Shown here: positions 31,095 through 39,370 of the stretch, piece after piece | Position numbering within the stretch: the stretch's first letter is position 1 | Layout: every line of letters begins with the position of its first letter | NCBI GenBank assembly: GCA_017440925.1 | Contig: JAFSAP010000045.1 | Location: forward strand, 1-57,815 | Length of the DNA: 57,815 bases | Direction of reading: 5' to 3' | Source: Oscillospiraceae bacterium | GTDB taxonomy: Bacteria > Bacillota > Clostridia > Oscillospirales > Oscillospiraceae | The notes under the pieces: model-generated | Database searches by the model: none | Told to the model about the DNA's origin: nothing | Seen by the model: the letters and a program-made list of their open reading frames with translations, nothing else | Translations under genes and position numbers: made by a program

Positions 31095-32528
31095 ATGCTG
31101 TTTAATTCTTTTGTGTTTATTTTTTTGTTTCTTCCGGTGACGTTGCTGGTATACTATGGCTTAAATAAACTGGGATTCGGTAAGTCAGCAAAAGTGTCGC
31201 TGATTCTGGCATCTCTTATTTTTTACGGATATAATGAACCCAAATATGTAATTGTTATTTTATCAAGCATTGTTCTCAATTACAGCTGTTACCGTGTGAT
31301 TTCTGCAAAACCTGACTGGAACCGCACAGTCGTCAGTCTGACGGTTATAGCAAACCTGGCCTTGCTGGGATACTTTAAATATTTTGATTTTCTTCTGCTG
31401 AACCTTAACCAGTTGGCAGGAACTTCCTTTGACTATCTTCATATCGCGTTGCCTCTGGGTATCAGCTTCTTTACATTCCAGCAGATCTCCTTTGTTGTGG
31501 ATGCAGGAAGAGGAGATCGCCGTTGTGATAACGTTGTGGATTATGTTCTTTTTGTCACATTTTTCCCCCAGCTTGTGGCAGGCCCCATAGTATCGCATGA
31601 TGAAATCCTGCCCCAGCTGGCGTCCCAGGAGAACAAATCCATCAGGATGGAAAATATCGTCAGAGGCATACGGGCGTTCTCAATCGGTTTGTTTAAAAAG
31701 GTGGTCATTGCCGATACCTTTGGCAAAATTGTTGCCTATGGTTATCAGGATGTGGCAGCACTTAATACCATTGAAGCATTTATGACGATGCTTTCCTATA
31801 CCATCCAGATCTATTTTGACTTTTCGGGATACTGCGACATGGCCTATGGTATCGGCTGGATGTTCAATGTAGAGCTGCCGCTGAATTTTAATTCTCCCTA
31901 TAAGGCAGTTACCATCACAGAGTTCTGGAAACGGTGGCACATGACCCTTACGCGCTTTTTGACAAAGTATGTTTATATCCCCTTGGGCGGCAACAGACGT
32001 GGAACTGTTCGCACTTATTGGAATATATTTTTAGTATTTTTGATCAGTGGCCTATGGCATGGTGCAGGCTATACGTTTTTGCTCTGGGGTCTTCTGCATG
32101 GCATTGCCAATGTATTGACGCGGATTTTCAGCAATGCTATTCACCGCATTCCAAAATGGATCTGCTGGAATGTAAATTTTATCTTTATAAATCTGTCGTG
32201 GGCCGTATTCCGTGCAGAAAGTATCAGCCAGGCCTTTACGCTGATTGGAAGATTGTTTTCGGATGGTTTTGTGTTGGGTGATGACCTGCAGTTTCAGCTT
32301 CGTCAGATGATGATCGTGGATATTCCCTGTATATCTCTTCCTTTCCGCACTGTTGTTGTGGGATATACGGCACTGGTTATGGCGGTGGCGCTGTTTGCAC
32401 CCAACACCAGCGAACTTGTCCGTAAAGAAAAAAATGGGGTGCTGAGCCTGCTTGGTACAGTGCTCCTGTTTGCCGTGAGTGTACTGTCCATGTCTGGTGT
32501 ATCCACATTCCTTTACTTTAATTTCTGA
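31095..32528 (+). CDS. MBOAT family O-acyltransferase (AlgI/DltB-like)
   Basis: 477 aa, about eleven transmembrane segments. FWKRWHMTLTRFL near residue 280 and the catalytic His in SGLWHGAGYTFLLWG near residue 325 identify the MBOAT family, which moves acyl (often acetyl) groups across the membrane onto cell-surface polymers. The ATG at 31095 follows GGAGG by 8 nt; an upstream ATG at 31068 overlaps the transcript start. It is paired with the SGNH-like gene at 32539, the usual partner that completes acyl transfer outside. It is clearly richer in A+T than the flanking genes. Confidence 0.9.
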   Translation: MLFNSFVFIFLFLPVTLLVYYGLNKLGFGKSAKVSLILASLIFYGYNEPKYVIVILSSIVLNYSCYRVISAKPDWNRTVVSLTVIANLALLGYFKYFDFLLLNLNQLAGTSFDYLHIALPLGISFFTFQQISFVVDAGRGDRRCDNVVDYVLFVTFFPQLVAGPIVSHDEILPQLASQENKSIRMENIVRGIRAFSIGLFKKVVIADTFGKIVAYGYQDVAALNTIEAFMTMLSYTIQIYFDFSGYCDMAYGIGWMFNVELPLNFNSPYKAVTITEFWKRWHMTLTRFLTKYVYIPLGGNRRGTVRTYWNIFLVFLISGLWHGAGYTFLLWGLLHGIANVLTRIFSNAIHRIPKWICWNVNFIFINLSWAVFRAESISQAFTLIGRLFSDGFVLGDDLQFQLRQMMIVDIPCISLPFRTVVVGYTALVMAVALFAPNTSELVRKEKNGVLSLLGTVLLFAVSVLSMSGVSTFLYFNF

Positions 32529-32538
32529 GGAGATGCGT

Positions 32539-33591
32539 ATGACATTGAAAAAATGGATAATGGCATTTCTGATCCTGTCAATGGTGCTATTGGTTGGATT
32601 TGCAGCCTTCCAGTATGCGGCGGATCCACTTCTGCAATTCCGTCCGGAGTCAGGATTCCTTACAGCATATAAATATCTGGATATTTACTCCAATCCTGGC
32701 ATTGCGCGGCAATATGAATATGATGCTGTAATGGTAGGCACATCCATGATAGAAAATACTGTGGTACCGGAATGCAATGAGCTATTCGACTGCAATATGG
32801 TACGCCTTAGCTATTCTGGCGGTTCAGCATACAATATGAAGCGGATATTGGACATTTGCTTTGACAGGGAGCAGACGCCTAAAACGGTGTTCTGGTCACT
32901 GGATGAGCATCAGATTATCAGTGGATGGGATCAGCCCAGATACCCTCTTCCGGAGTATTTATACGATCAGACACTGGAAGGAAATCTCTCTTATTTGCTG
33001 AATCTGGATATTTTCTATAATTTTACATATCCGGATATTCTGATGACCAGAAATGGCGTTCATCAGAAGGCAGCCCCGGAAGGGGAGTCATGGTCAGGAG
33101 ATTTTTCAAAGGCGGCAATGATGCACAGCTATGACCGACCTGCGCAGGCAGATGAGCTTGTTGGCCTTACCCATTTTCAGGAGACAGTTCAGGAAAATCT
33201 GGATAACAACATTCTGCCGCTGATCCGGGAAAATCCCGAAACGGAATTCAAATTTATCTTTGTGCCATACAGCATTCTTTACTGGGATAAGGAAATGCGG
33301 CAGGGAACCTTTGATGCATTGATGTACAGCGTAGAGCACACCGTAAAAACGCTGTTGCAATATGACAATGTGCATGTATATTTCTACCATGACTGGTGGG
33401 ATGTGGTTTTGAATCTGGATAACTATAAGGATTATTCCCACTATGGGAAGTGGATCAATTCTGCCATTATGCAGCGGGTTGCCCAGGGCGAAGGGGAACT
33501 GACTGATGAAAACTATGTGCAGAAATTCAAAGAGATGTCAGAATTCATCCACAGCTATGATTTTGAAAACTTGTTTGCAGATGAAAAATAA
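32539..33591 (+). CDS. Membrane-anchored SGNH/AlgX-like partner of the MBOAT protein
   Basis: 350 aa. One N-terminal membrane anchor (residues 6-27) and an extracellular domain. VGTSMIENT near residue 72 looks like the G-x-S block of SGNH hydrolases, and DYSHYGKWIN near residue 300 could supply the Asp/His pair. Such proteins (DltD-, AlgJ/AlgX-like) take the acyl group from the MBOAT protein and place it on a polysaccharide or teichoic acid. It begins 10 nt after the MBOAT stop with GAGGAG. The acceptor polymer is not identifiable because no glycan genes are adjacent. Confidence 0.75.
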   Translation: MTLKKWIMAFLILSMVLLVGFAAFQYAADPLLQFRPESGFLTAYKYLDIYSNPGIARQYEYDAVMVGTSMIENTVVPECNELFDCNMVRLSYSGGSAYNMKRILDICFDREQTPKTVFWSLDEHQIISGWDQPRYPLPEYLYDQTLEGNLSYLLNLDIFYNFTYPDILMTRNGVHQKAAPEGESWSGDFSKAAMMHSYDRPAQADELVGLTHFQETVQENLDNNILPLIRENPETEFKFIFVPYSILYWDKEMRQGTFDALMYSVEHTVKTLLQYDNVHVYFYHDWWDVVLNLDNYKDYSHYGKWINSAIMQRVAQGEGELTDENYVQKFKEMSEFIHSYDFENLFADEK

Positions 33592-33617
33592 AAGGCCGCC
33601 GGTTATCCGGCGGCCGA
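33590..33617. terminator. Terminator hairpin, copy 2 of the duplicated element
   Basis: The 26 nt 33590-33615 are identical to 30901-30926. It overlaps the TAA of the SGNH-like gene. Rightward the T-tract is replaced by GATTGTTATTTG; leftward the TTTT is kept, so it also ends the Lon-like gene. Confidence 0.8.
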
Positions 33618-33620
33618 TTG

Positions 33621-34688
33621 TTATTTGTAGTAAATGGGTTCCAGCAGTTTATCGAGATTTTCTGCGGTAATGGTGTTCACAAGGGTGCCGCTGGCATAGT
33701 AGGTGGCAATGACGGATTCGCAGAGGCGGCGGCAGAGGCGCTCCAGGTCCCGGACGCCTTCCTCCGGGCACCGGGCAATCATGATCTCCACGGCATCCTC
33801 CTCCAGCCGGAGGGCTTCCGGATGGCACAGGGTTTCCTCCAATGGATCCACCAGATAATCCAGGCAGTCCAGACGGTACTCCACAATGAGCCGGGGCCAC
33901 AGGTGCTTCTCCACGATCTTCTTTTTATCGTAGGGCTTATAGGCGGGAAGCTCCACAATGTCCATCCGGTCTTTCAGAATGGGAGACAGGGGATCCAGCC
34001 GGTTGGCTGTGGCGATAAAGATCACATTGGAAAGATCCATGGGGAAGCCCAGATAGTTGTCCACAAATTTGGAGCGGTCACTGTCCAGAACGTCCAGCAG
34101 AACGCTTTCCGGATCACCGTGCTCCGAGGAGTCACCCATTTTGTCGATCTCATCCAGCAGGATCACGGGGCAGAAGCTTTTGGCCCGGATCAGGGCATCC
34201 ACGATCCGGCCGGGACGGGCATCCTTGAAAATGGTCTGGGTGCCCCGGAGGAACAGGGAATCGGAAATACCGGCCAGGGAGATCTTGATAAAGGGCCGGC
34301 CCATGGCCTTGGCAATGGAGGCACCGATGGAGGTCTTGCCCACGCCGGGCGGGCCCACCAGCAGAAGCACAGCACCATAATTGACTCCCAGATGCTTCTG
34401 ACAGGCCATGTAGCGCAGGATCTTTTCCTTGATGTCAAACATGGCATAGTGGCTTTTGTCCAGCATCTTTTTGGCGTAGGGCAGATTTACATCGGGAATG
34501 GTGCGGTCGCACATCCAGGGAAGTTTGGTCAGCGCATTCAGGTAGGCTTCCTTGACTTCGGTAGGGTCGGTCTCCAGGAAGTAATCCTGGATATCCTCCG
34601 GCATCCGCTCGAACATTTCCGGCGGAATGCGCCGCTTAAAACGGAATTTCAGCTGGTCATGCTTTGTCAGTTCCTTTTTTTCGTCCAT
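33621..34688 (-). CDS. Lon-like AAA+ ATPase lacking the protease domain
   Basis: 355 aa. Walker A GPPGVGKT at 112-119 and Walker B VILLDEIDKM at 175-184 are followed by GDPESVLLDVLDSDRSKF and the DLSNVIFIATANRLD sensor block. These segments follow the AAA+ module of Lon closely. The N-terminal substrate domain is short and the Ser-Lys protease domain is absent, so it may act as an unfoldase or an adaptor. I start at ATG 34688, 8 nt after GGGAAGG. Its promoter (34760-34788) and an attenuator belong to the repeated bidirectional element. Confidence 0.82.
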   Translation of the reverse strand: MDEKKELTKHDQLKFRFKRRIPPEMFERMPEDIQDYFLETDPTEVKEAYLNALTKLPWMCDRTIPDVNLPYAKKMLDKSHYAMFDIKEKILRYMACQKHLGVNYGAVLLLVGPPGVGKTSIGASIAKAMGRPFIKISLAGISDSLFLRGTQTIFKDARPGRIVDALIRAKSFCPVILLDEIDKMGDSSEHGDPESVLLDVLDSDRSKFVDNYLGFPMDLSNVIFIATANRLDPLSPILKDRMDIVELPAYKPYDKKKIVEKHLWPRLIVEYRLDCLDYLVDPLEETLCHPEALRLEEDAVEIMIARCPEEGVRDLERLCRRLCESVIATYYASGTLVNTITAENLDKLLEPIYYK

Positions 34689-34721
34689 GGTCATACCTTC
34701 CCGGTTACAATGTCAAAAGAG

Positions 34722-34747
34722 CAAAAAAGAGCGGTTCAACCAACCAC
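34722..34747 (-). promoter_or_regulatory. Attenuator hairpin in the leader of the Lon-like gene (element A)
   Basis: Read leftward, the leader begins TTTTGTTGGGG, then GTGGTT (34747-34742) pairs with AACCGC (34736-34731), followed by TCTTTTTT. It is the same position and flanking word as in elements B and C. Confidence 0.55.
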
Positions 34748-34759
34748 CCCAACAAAAAT

Positions 34760-34788
34760 ATCATATCACACCTGCTGCTTACAGTCAA
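34760..34788 (-). promoter_or_regulatory. Leftward promoter of element A, driving the Lon-like gene
   Basis: Reading leftward: TTGACT (34788-34783), 17-nt spacer, TATGAT (34765-34760). Confidence 0.75.
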
Positions 34789-34863
34789 TGTAAAATGTGC
34801 GGAAAATTCCGTTTTCTCCCATTTGCATAGGAATCCCATAACTTTCTTATGGAATATTCCATC

Positions 34864-34892
34864 TTAAAAAGCAGCAGAAACTGCATTATTAT
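34864..34892 (+). promoter_or_regulatory. Rightward promoter of element A
   Basis: TTAAAA (34864-34869), 17-nt spacer, TATTAT (34887-34892), preceded by ATATTCCATC and followed by GTACAA. The same words surround the rightward promoters of elements B and C. Confidence 0.55.
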
Positions 34893-34898
34893 AAAAGT

Positions 34899-35040
34899 AC
34901 AAAAAGGAGTGATTCCAATGATCTAGCAAACTCCAAAATATAAGAAAGAGAGGTTAACCACATATGGAACCCACCTTCAATGGGAAATAACCCTTGATCC
35001 TTCGAATGACAAAACGAAGATCAAGGGTTATTTCCTGTTT
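34899..35040 (+). ncRNA. Small RNA A of an unrecognised repeated family
   Basis: No gene of normal size lies in 34689-35075; this transcript occupies most of it. From the GTACAA start there is a GGAGT/ACTCC hairpin (34906-34934), which covers an AAGGAG site followed by a two-codon ATG-ATC-TAG. Then come AGAGAGGTTAACC, an 8-codon micro-ORF (MEPTFNGK, 34964-34990), and a 17-bp terminator stem (34983-34999 with 35019-35035) that holds the micro-ORF stop codon, with an inner TTCG/CGAA stem. It converges on the NuoE-like gene. Confidence 0.6.
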
Positions 35041-35075
35041 ATCACAGTTTGCGCCGGGAGGCGCATTTTTTGTTT

Positions 35076-35504
35076 TTACAGCTGTGCAAGGAAACTGCGC
35101 AGAAGGGCTTCGTCCGCTTTGTGGTAAAGCCTGCCGTCCCAGCGCAGATTCGGCCCCTTGGCGCACATGCGCATGCAGGGGACATACCGGATGGTAACCC
35201 CTTTGCCCCGGAACAGGGACTCGGCCAGATCAGCCAGTGCGGTATGGCGGCCGCAGTTGGGGCCGCTGCAGAGCTCAAGGCAATGGGTGTCGGCAAGCCG
35301 GAGGCTGGGGATCCGCCGGACAATAGCCAGCAGCAGGCTTTCCTTTGTGCCAAGACCCTGGGCAATGGGGGCAAGGACATACCGGGGGATGCTGCCACCG
35401 TTTTCCTGCTGCACCTCCCGCAGCAGGGAGATCACAGCGTTTTGGTCAGAGGGAGCCCCTTGCTTTTTGTAATAGAGGACAGCTTCGTCCAGATTCCAGT
35501 TCAT
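35076..35504 (-). CDS. NuoE-like [2Fe-2S] thioredoxin-fold ferredoxin
   Basis: 142 aa. The cluster ligands C-x4-C (CSGPNC, near residue 79) and C-x3-C (CMRMC, near residue 110) match the NuoE/HndA family of [2Fe-2S] subunits in NADH dehydrogenases and bifurcating hydrogenases. No NuoF-type partner is present, so its electron partner is unknown. Its ATG overlaps the last 4 nt of the PHP gene (ATGA), so the two are translationally coupled. Ribosome site AGGAGG. Confidence 0.85.
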   Translation of the reverse strand: MNWNLDEAVLYYKKQGAPSDQNAVISLLREVQQENGGSIPRYVLAPIAQGLGTKESLLLAIVRRIPSLRLADTHCLELCSGPNCGRHTALADLAESLFRGKGVTIRYVPCMRMCAKGPNLRWDGRLYHKADEALLRSFLAQL

Positions 35505-36355
35505 TTTCTTGTGACCTCCTGTAATGCTTTGACATAAGCGGCGGGAACCCGCAGACTGCCTTTTCCTGTGCCGAGGGCAATATCTGGTTTGGTTTCGCCA
35601 TGAAAATCACTGCCGCCGCTGTTCAGCAGATTCCATTCTGCGGCAATCTGTTCTGCCCGCGTTTGGGTTTGAGCGGAATAGGAAGAATACATTGTTTCCA
35701 TGGCTGCAAGGCCATGTTTTTTTGCTTCCGGCAGAAACGCCCGAAGCTCCGGTTCTGCCAGATTCAGAAAAGGATGGGCAAGCACCGGAACAGCATGGAT
35801 GGAGGCCAGAAATGCGATGGCATCCAAGGCGGAGATCCGCTCCGGCGGAACATAATACCCATTTTTGGCGGAAAGCAAAGTTTGGAAAGCCTCCTGAATG
35901 GATGACACATATCCCTTTTTCACCAGGGCGGCGGCAATGACGGCCCGGTTAACAGTGCCTTCCGGATGGCTGCGGCGGATCCCGTCATAATCAAGCGCAT
36001 AGCCTGCCTGCTGTAAAGTAAGGATCAGCTTCCGGTTGCTCTCTTCTTTGCGGAGATTGATGAGCGAAAGAAAGTCTGCAACAGCATCAAAACAGCAAGG
36101 ATCCAGAAACAGTCCCACAATGTGCAGCTCCTTGCCCAGATATCCGGTGGAAACTTCCACACCGGGAATGGCCAGAATATCCCTGCCCTCTGCGGCAGCC
36201 AGAAATTCCGGCAGTCCGGCAACAGTATTGTGATCCGTCAGCGCCACGGCGGAAAGCCCTGCCTGTTCGGCCATGCTGATGATCTCCGCCGGGGTACAGG
36301 TTCCGTCAGAAAAACAGGAGTGGGTATGCAGGTCGCAGTATGTTTGCATAGGCAT
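35501..36355 (-). CDS. PHP domain phosphoesterase (RNase AM / nucleoside bisphosphatase-like)
   Basis: 284 aa. DLHTHSCFSDGTCTPAEI near residue 8, LTDHNTV near residue 39, GVEVS near residue 65, AHPF near residue 195 and SDFHG near residue 253 are the metal-binding blocks of the PHP family. The length and order match YciV-type enzymes that act on 3',5'-bisphosphates or 5' ends of RNA. The start overlaps the lipoprotein stop (TGATG), and the gene overlaps the next by 4 nt: a three-gene coupled operon. Confidence 0.88.
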   Translation of the reverse strand: MPMQTYCDLHTHSCFSDGTCTPAEIISMAEQAGLSAVALTDHNTVAGLPEFLAAAEGRDILAIPGVEVSTGYLGKELHIVGLFLDPCCFDAVADFLSLINLRKEESNRKLILTLQQAGYALDYDGIRRSHPEGTVNRAVIAAALVKKGYVSSIQEAFQTLLSAKNGYYVPPERISALDAIAFLASIHAVPVLAHPFLNLAEPELRAFLPEAKKHGLAAMETMYSSYSAQTQTRAEQIAAEWNLLNSGGSDFHGETKPDIALGTGKGSLRVPAAYVKALQEVTRK

Positions 36356-36600
36356 CAGTCGGAGATCAGAACGATGTTGGAGCTGTGCACCAGATAGGTT
36401 TTGCCGTCGATACGCACCTGGATCTGGTCGCCGTCTTCGAAGTCTGTCCAGCTGCTGACCTTTCCCTCAATGACTTCGCCATTGGGTAGGGAAAGAATGG
36501 CCCGTTCGTAGGAATAGGTCAGATCCACCATCTGCTTGTTGCAGCCGGAGAGGGTCAGAAGTGCTGTGAATACAAGGATCCAGACAGTCAGTTTTCGCAT
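36355..36600 (-). CDS. Small lipoprotein of unknown function
   Basis: 81 aa. The signal peptide ends in a lipobox LSGC at about residue 20, so it should be lipid-anchored outside the membrane. The rest looks like a small beta barrel (SLPNGEVIEGKVSSWTDF ... VRIDGKTYLVHSSNIVLI), possibly SH3-like. The ATG at 36600 follows GGGAG; a TTG further upstream is in frame but less suitable. First gene of the operon with PHP and the NuoE-like protein. Function unknown. Confidence 0.7.
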   Translation of the reverse strand: MRKLTVWILVFTALLTLSGCNKQMVDLTYSYERAILSLPNGEVIEGKVSSWTDFEDGDQIQVRIDGKTYLVHSSNIVLISD

Positions 36601-36669
36601 AGAAGTCAACTCCCTTTTTCTTTTCAGTATATCACGAAGATGCGGATTTGAACAGCTTTTTGTGGGCTA

Positions 36670-36698
36670 TTGCAAGGGACAAGTATTTGCGGTATACT
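36670..36698 (+). promoter_or_regulatory. Promoter of nudC
   Basis: TTGCAA (36670-36675), 17-nt spacer, TATACT (36693-36698). Confidence 0.7.
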
Positions 36699-36719
36699 GA
36701 AGGCAAAGGGGGAGATCAT

Positions 36720-37544
36720 ATGATCCAGGATATTCAGCCCCGGCGGTATGACAATGCATATACGCCCAGAGAAAAAAGAGACACGGATATTGTTTTTGTC
36801 TTTCGCGGCCGGGAGATTTTGGCCCGAACGGAAGAAGACGGAGCCCTGGCATTTCCCAAAGGTGCAGAAGTGAGGCAGAAGAAGCTGCAGTACCTGTTTT
36901 CCATTGATGACCAGGCCTTTTTTCTGGGAACGGAGGCAGTGGAGGACTATGAATTTGTGCCTATGCGGGCCCTGCGGTGCTGCGAGCCCAAGGATCTGTG
37001 CTTTGCGGGCATGACGGCCTGGCACCTTTACAACTGGTATGATACCCACAGGTTCTGCGGAAAATGCGGGAAACCCATGGCCCACCATGAGACGCTTCGG
37101 GCATTGCAGTGCAGCTGCGGCAATCTGGTGTTCCCGGTGATCGCCCCGGCGGTGATCGTTGGGGTCATCAACGGCGATAAGATCCTCGTCACCCGGTATG
37201 CCGGGCGGGAGTTCAAGGGATTGGCACTGGTGGCGGGTTTCTGCGAAATCGGAGAGACAGCAGAGGATACCGTGCGACGGGAAGTGATGGAGGAAGCCGG
37301 TGTCCGTGTGAAAAACATCCGTTATTTTGCCAGCCAGCCCTGGGGATTTGCCTCCGATCTGCTTCTGGGTTATTACGCAGAACTGGATGGCAGCGAAGAG
37401 ATCCATATTGACGAAGCGGAACTTCAGTCTGCTGCCTGGGTCAGCCGGGACAAACTGGAGCCTGTGGTGGAAAACAGGCTGAGCCTCACGGGCACCATGA
37501 TCGAGACGTTCCGCTTGGGAAAGGAAAATCACCGGATACCGTAA
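36720..37544 (+). CDS. nudC: NAD+ diphosphatase (NADH pyrophosphatase)
   Basis: 274 aa, close to the NudC norm. It cleaves NAD(H) to NMN and AMP and in other bacteria removes the NAD cap from RNA. A zinc ribbon (CGKCG near 116 and CSCG) precedes the Nudix box GFCEIGETAEDTVRREVMEEAGV near residue 178. SQPWGF after it is the NADH-specificity block. The ATG at 36720 follows GGGGGAG. It is divergent from the lipoprotein operon. Confidence 0.92.
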   Translation: MIQDIQPRRYDNAYTPREKRDTDIVFVFRGREILARTEEDGALAFPKGAEVRQKKLQYLFSIDDQAFFLGTEAVEDYEFVPMRALRCCEPKDLCFAGMTAWHLYNWYDTHRFCGKCGKPMAHHETLRALQCSCGNLVFPVIAPAVIVGVINGDKILVTRYAGREFKGLALVAGFCEIGETAEDTVRREVMEEAGVRVKNIRYFASQPWGFASDLLLGYYAELDGSEEIHIDEAELQSAAWVSRDKLEPVVENRLSLTGTMIETFRLGKENHRIP

Positions 37545-37550
37545 AATTTG

Positions 37551-37577
37551 TGCAACGCTTTTTCCGTTTCTTCGACT
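37551..37577 (+). promoter_or_regulatory. ECF-type promoter upstream of the sigma factor gene
   Basis: TGCAAC (37551-37556) and CGACT (37573-37577) with a 16-nt T-rich spacer resemble ECF sigma promoters (AAC in the -35, CGTC-like -10). It suggests autoregulation. Confidence 0.6.
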
Positions 37578-37618
37578 GGATGGATGAAAGGATGGTTTTG
37601 TAGCAGGAGGTGAACCGG

Positions 37619-38173
37619 ATGGATGACAAAAGAATCATCGGACTGTATTTTGAACGCAGAGAACAGGCAGTGGAGGAAACGGCGAAAAAATATGGCCGGT
37701 ATTGCTATGCCATCGCTTACAATATTCTTTCAGACCCGGAGGATGCGGAGGAAAGCGTAAACGATACCTATCTGGATGCCTGGAATGCCATCCCGCCCCA
37801 CAGACCCAATTCCCTGGCGCTGTTTCTGGGAAAGATCACACGCCGCATCTCCATAGACCGTTGGCGGATCCGGAATGCCGGAAAGCGGGGCGGCGGCGAA
37901 ACAGCACTGGTGCTGGAAGAACTCTACCAGTGTGTTGCAAGTGATGCAAATCCGGAACGGGAATTCGAAAGAAAGCAGTTGGCTCAGGTAATCAACCAAT
38001 TTGTCAAGAGCCTTCCCGGCAATGAGCAAAAGGTATTTCTCTGCCGCTACTGGTATATGGACTCTATAAAATCCATCAGCCAACGGTTCGGATATTCGGA
38101 AAGCAAGGTCAAATCCATGCTTTTCAGAACCCGTGAAAAACTGCGGGAGGTTCTGAGAAAGGAGGGATACTGA
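37619..38173 (+). CDS. ECF-type RNA polymerase sigma factor
   Basis: 184 aa. Region 2 (AYNILSDPEDAEESVNDTYLDAWNAIPPHRP, residues 35-65) binds the -10 and core polymerase. Region 4 (VFLCRYWYMDSIKSISQRFGYSESKVKSMLFRTREKLREVL, 138-180) binds the -35. There is no region 1.1 or 3, as in ECF factors. The ATG at 37619 follows AGGAGGTG by 8 nt. The next gene starts at once after its stop and encodes a membrane protein suited as its anti-sigma factor. Confidence 0.92.
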   Translation: MDDKRIIGLYFERREQAVEETAKKYGRYCYAIAYNILSDPEDAEESVNDTYLDAWNAIPPHRPNSLALFLGKITRRISIDRWRIRNAGKRGGGETALVLEELYQCVASDANPEREFERKQLAQVINQFVKSLPGNEQKVFLCRYWYMDSIKSISQRFGYSESKVKSMLFRTREKLREVLRKEGY

Positions 38174-39367
38174 ATGAGGCCCGATGATATTCTTGCTGCA
38201 ATCGGTGAAGTAGATGAAATCTATGTAAAAAAAGCGCACCGGAAAAGCCTGCTGAAAGCAGTCCTGGTGTTTGCGGTGATTGCGGCCGTATTGTGTGCAG
38301 CAGCGGTTTCCCAGCTGGCAGAAGAGCCTGTTCTCCTGCGCTTCTGTACAGATTTTTCTGTAAACACGGGTTTCATCGAACCGGAGGCTTTGCGCCAGAA
38401 CCAGTGGACATCCCTTGTGCAGACCACCTATGCCGGGGGAGTGCCAGTCAGCACCACAGAATTCAGACGCACCCTCTTTGATCACTATGCTGTCACCCAT
38501 GTGGGAAATGGAGAAACCACCCGCATTGTGGGCACTTCCACCAGCCCCAGCACCTCGGAGGATTACCTGGAAAGCCGGCACTATGCAAACCTGTATATCC
38601 GCGCCAGTTATGCTGCAGATCTGCTTGACCGGATCGAAAGGGTTGCCATTTACTCGGGAATTGCCTATGGAGATCCCAACCAGGAACTGAACCACGTCAA
38701 ACTGGAGTATCTTGAACGGGGAGATCAGGTCCACAGGCAGACCAGACTGCAAAACGGCCATACTGCCGGGGAAACAGTGATTGCTTCCAGAGGATACAGC
38801 TATCAAAATGGCCGGATATCCGGATGGAAAGAATGGGATGCAGAAGGTGCCCTGCTGGCCTATGCAGATTATACCTATGATGGAAACCTTCAGACGGTTT
38901 CTGCCTGCCTTGCCGACGGCACACCCGCAGGGACCCGGGTATCCCAATATGCTTTTGGAAGGCTGAAATGGCGGGAGACATACAATACATCCGGTGAGCT
39001 GGTCAGCAGGGAAGTTTACCGCTACCGGGTGTGGGAACTGTTCGGCAGTCTGGAGGGCGGCATTTCTCTTGTTATCATTTTGTCCCTGGCGGCAACCTTT
39101 GGTATTGGCATATGGGACGACCGGATCCGGCTTGGAACAAGATTGATGCTGCGGTCTGCTGATGGACAGCAGGAGGAAACCGCAGAGCTGATCCGGGAAG
39201 TGAAAGAATTGAAAAACCGGATCGCTGAACTCTCCGGGAAACTGTCTCTTGCATATCTTGAAAGCGATACAGAAGAAATCAGACAGCTGACAGAACAACT
39301 GAAAGAACTCAATAGCCATCTGGAGAAGTTTTCTGACGACAGTCCCGAAGAGGGACAAAGGAGGTAG
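38174..39367 (+). CDS. Membrane protein, probable anti-sigma/sensor partner of the ECF sigma factor
   Basis: 397 aa. A short cytoplasmic N-terminus (1-26), a transmembrane helix (27-48), a large outer domain with MORN-like beta repeats (YLERGDQVHRQTRLQNG, SYQNGRISGWKEWDAEG, YTYDGNLQTV, FGRLKWRETYNTSGEL), a second helix near 296-316, and a cytoplasmic coiled coil (QQEETAELIREVKELKNRIAEL ... LEKF). I do not recognise a named anti-sigma domain. Position directly after the sigma gene (no gap) is the main evidence for its role. Confidence 0.65.
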   Translation: MRPDDILAAIGEVDEIYVKKAHRKSLLKAVLVFAVIAAVLCAAAVSQLAEEPVLLRFCTDFSVNTGFIEPEALRQNQWTSLVQTTYAGGVPVSTTEFRRTLFDHYAVTHVGNGETTRIVGTSTSPSTSEDYLESRHYANLYIRASYAADLLDRIERVAIYSGIAYGDPNQELNHVKLEYLERGDQVHRQTRLQNGHTAGETVIASRGYSYQNGRISGWKEWDAEGALLAYADYTYDGNLQTVSACLADGTPAGTRVSQYAFGRLKWRETYNTSGELVSREVYRYRVWELFGSLEGGISLVIILSLAATFGIGIWDDRIRLGTRLMLRSADGQQEETAELIREVKELKNRIAELSGKLSLAYLESDTEEIRQLTEQLKELNSHLEKFSDDSPEEGQRR

Positions 39368-39370
39368 CCT

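Noticed and set aside
34722..35040. Element A as a type I toxin-antitoxin locus
   Set aside because: The micro-ORFs encode 8-10 polar residues without a membrane helix, and no antisense RNA overlaps the micro-ORF.
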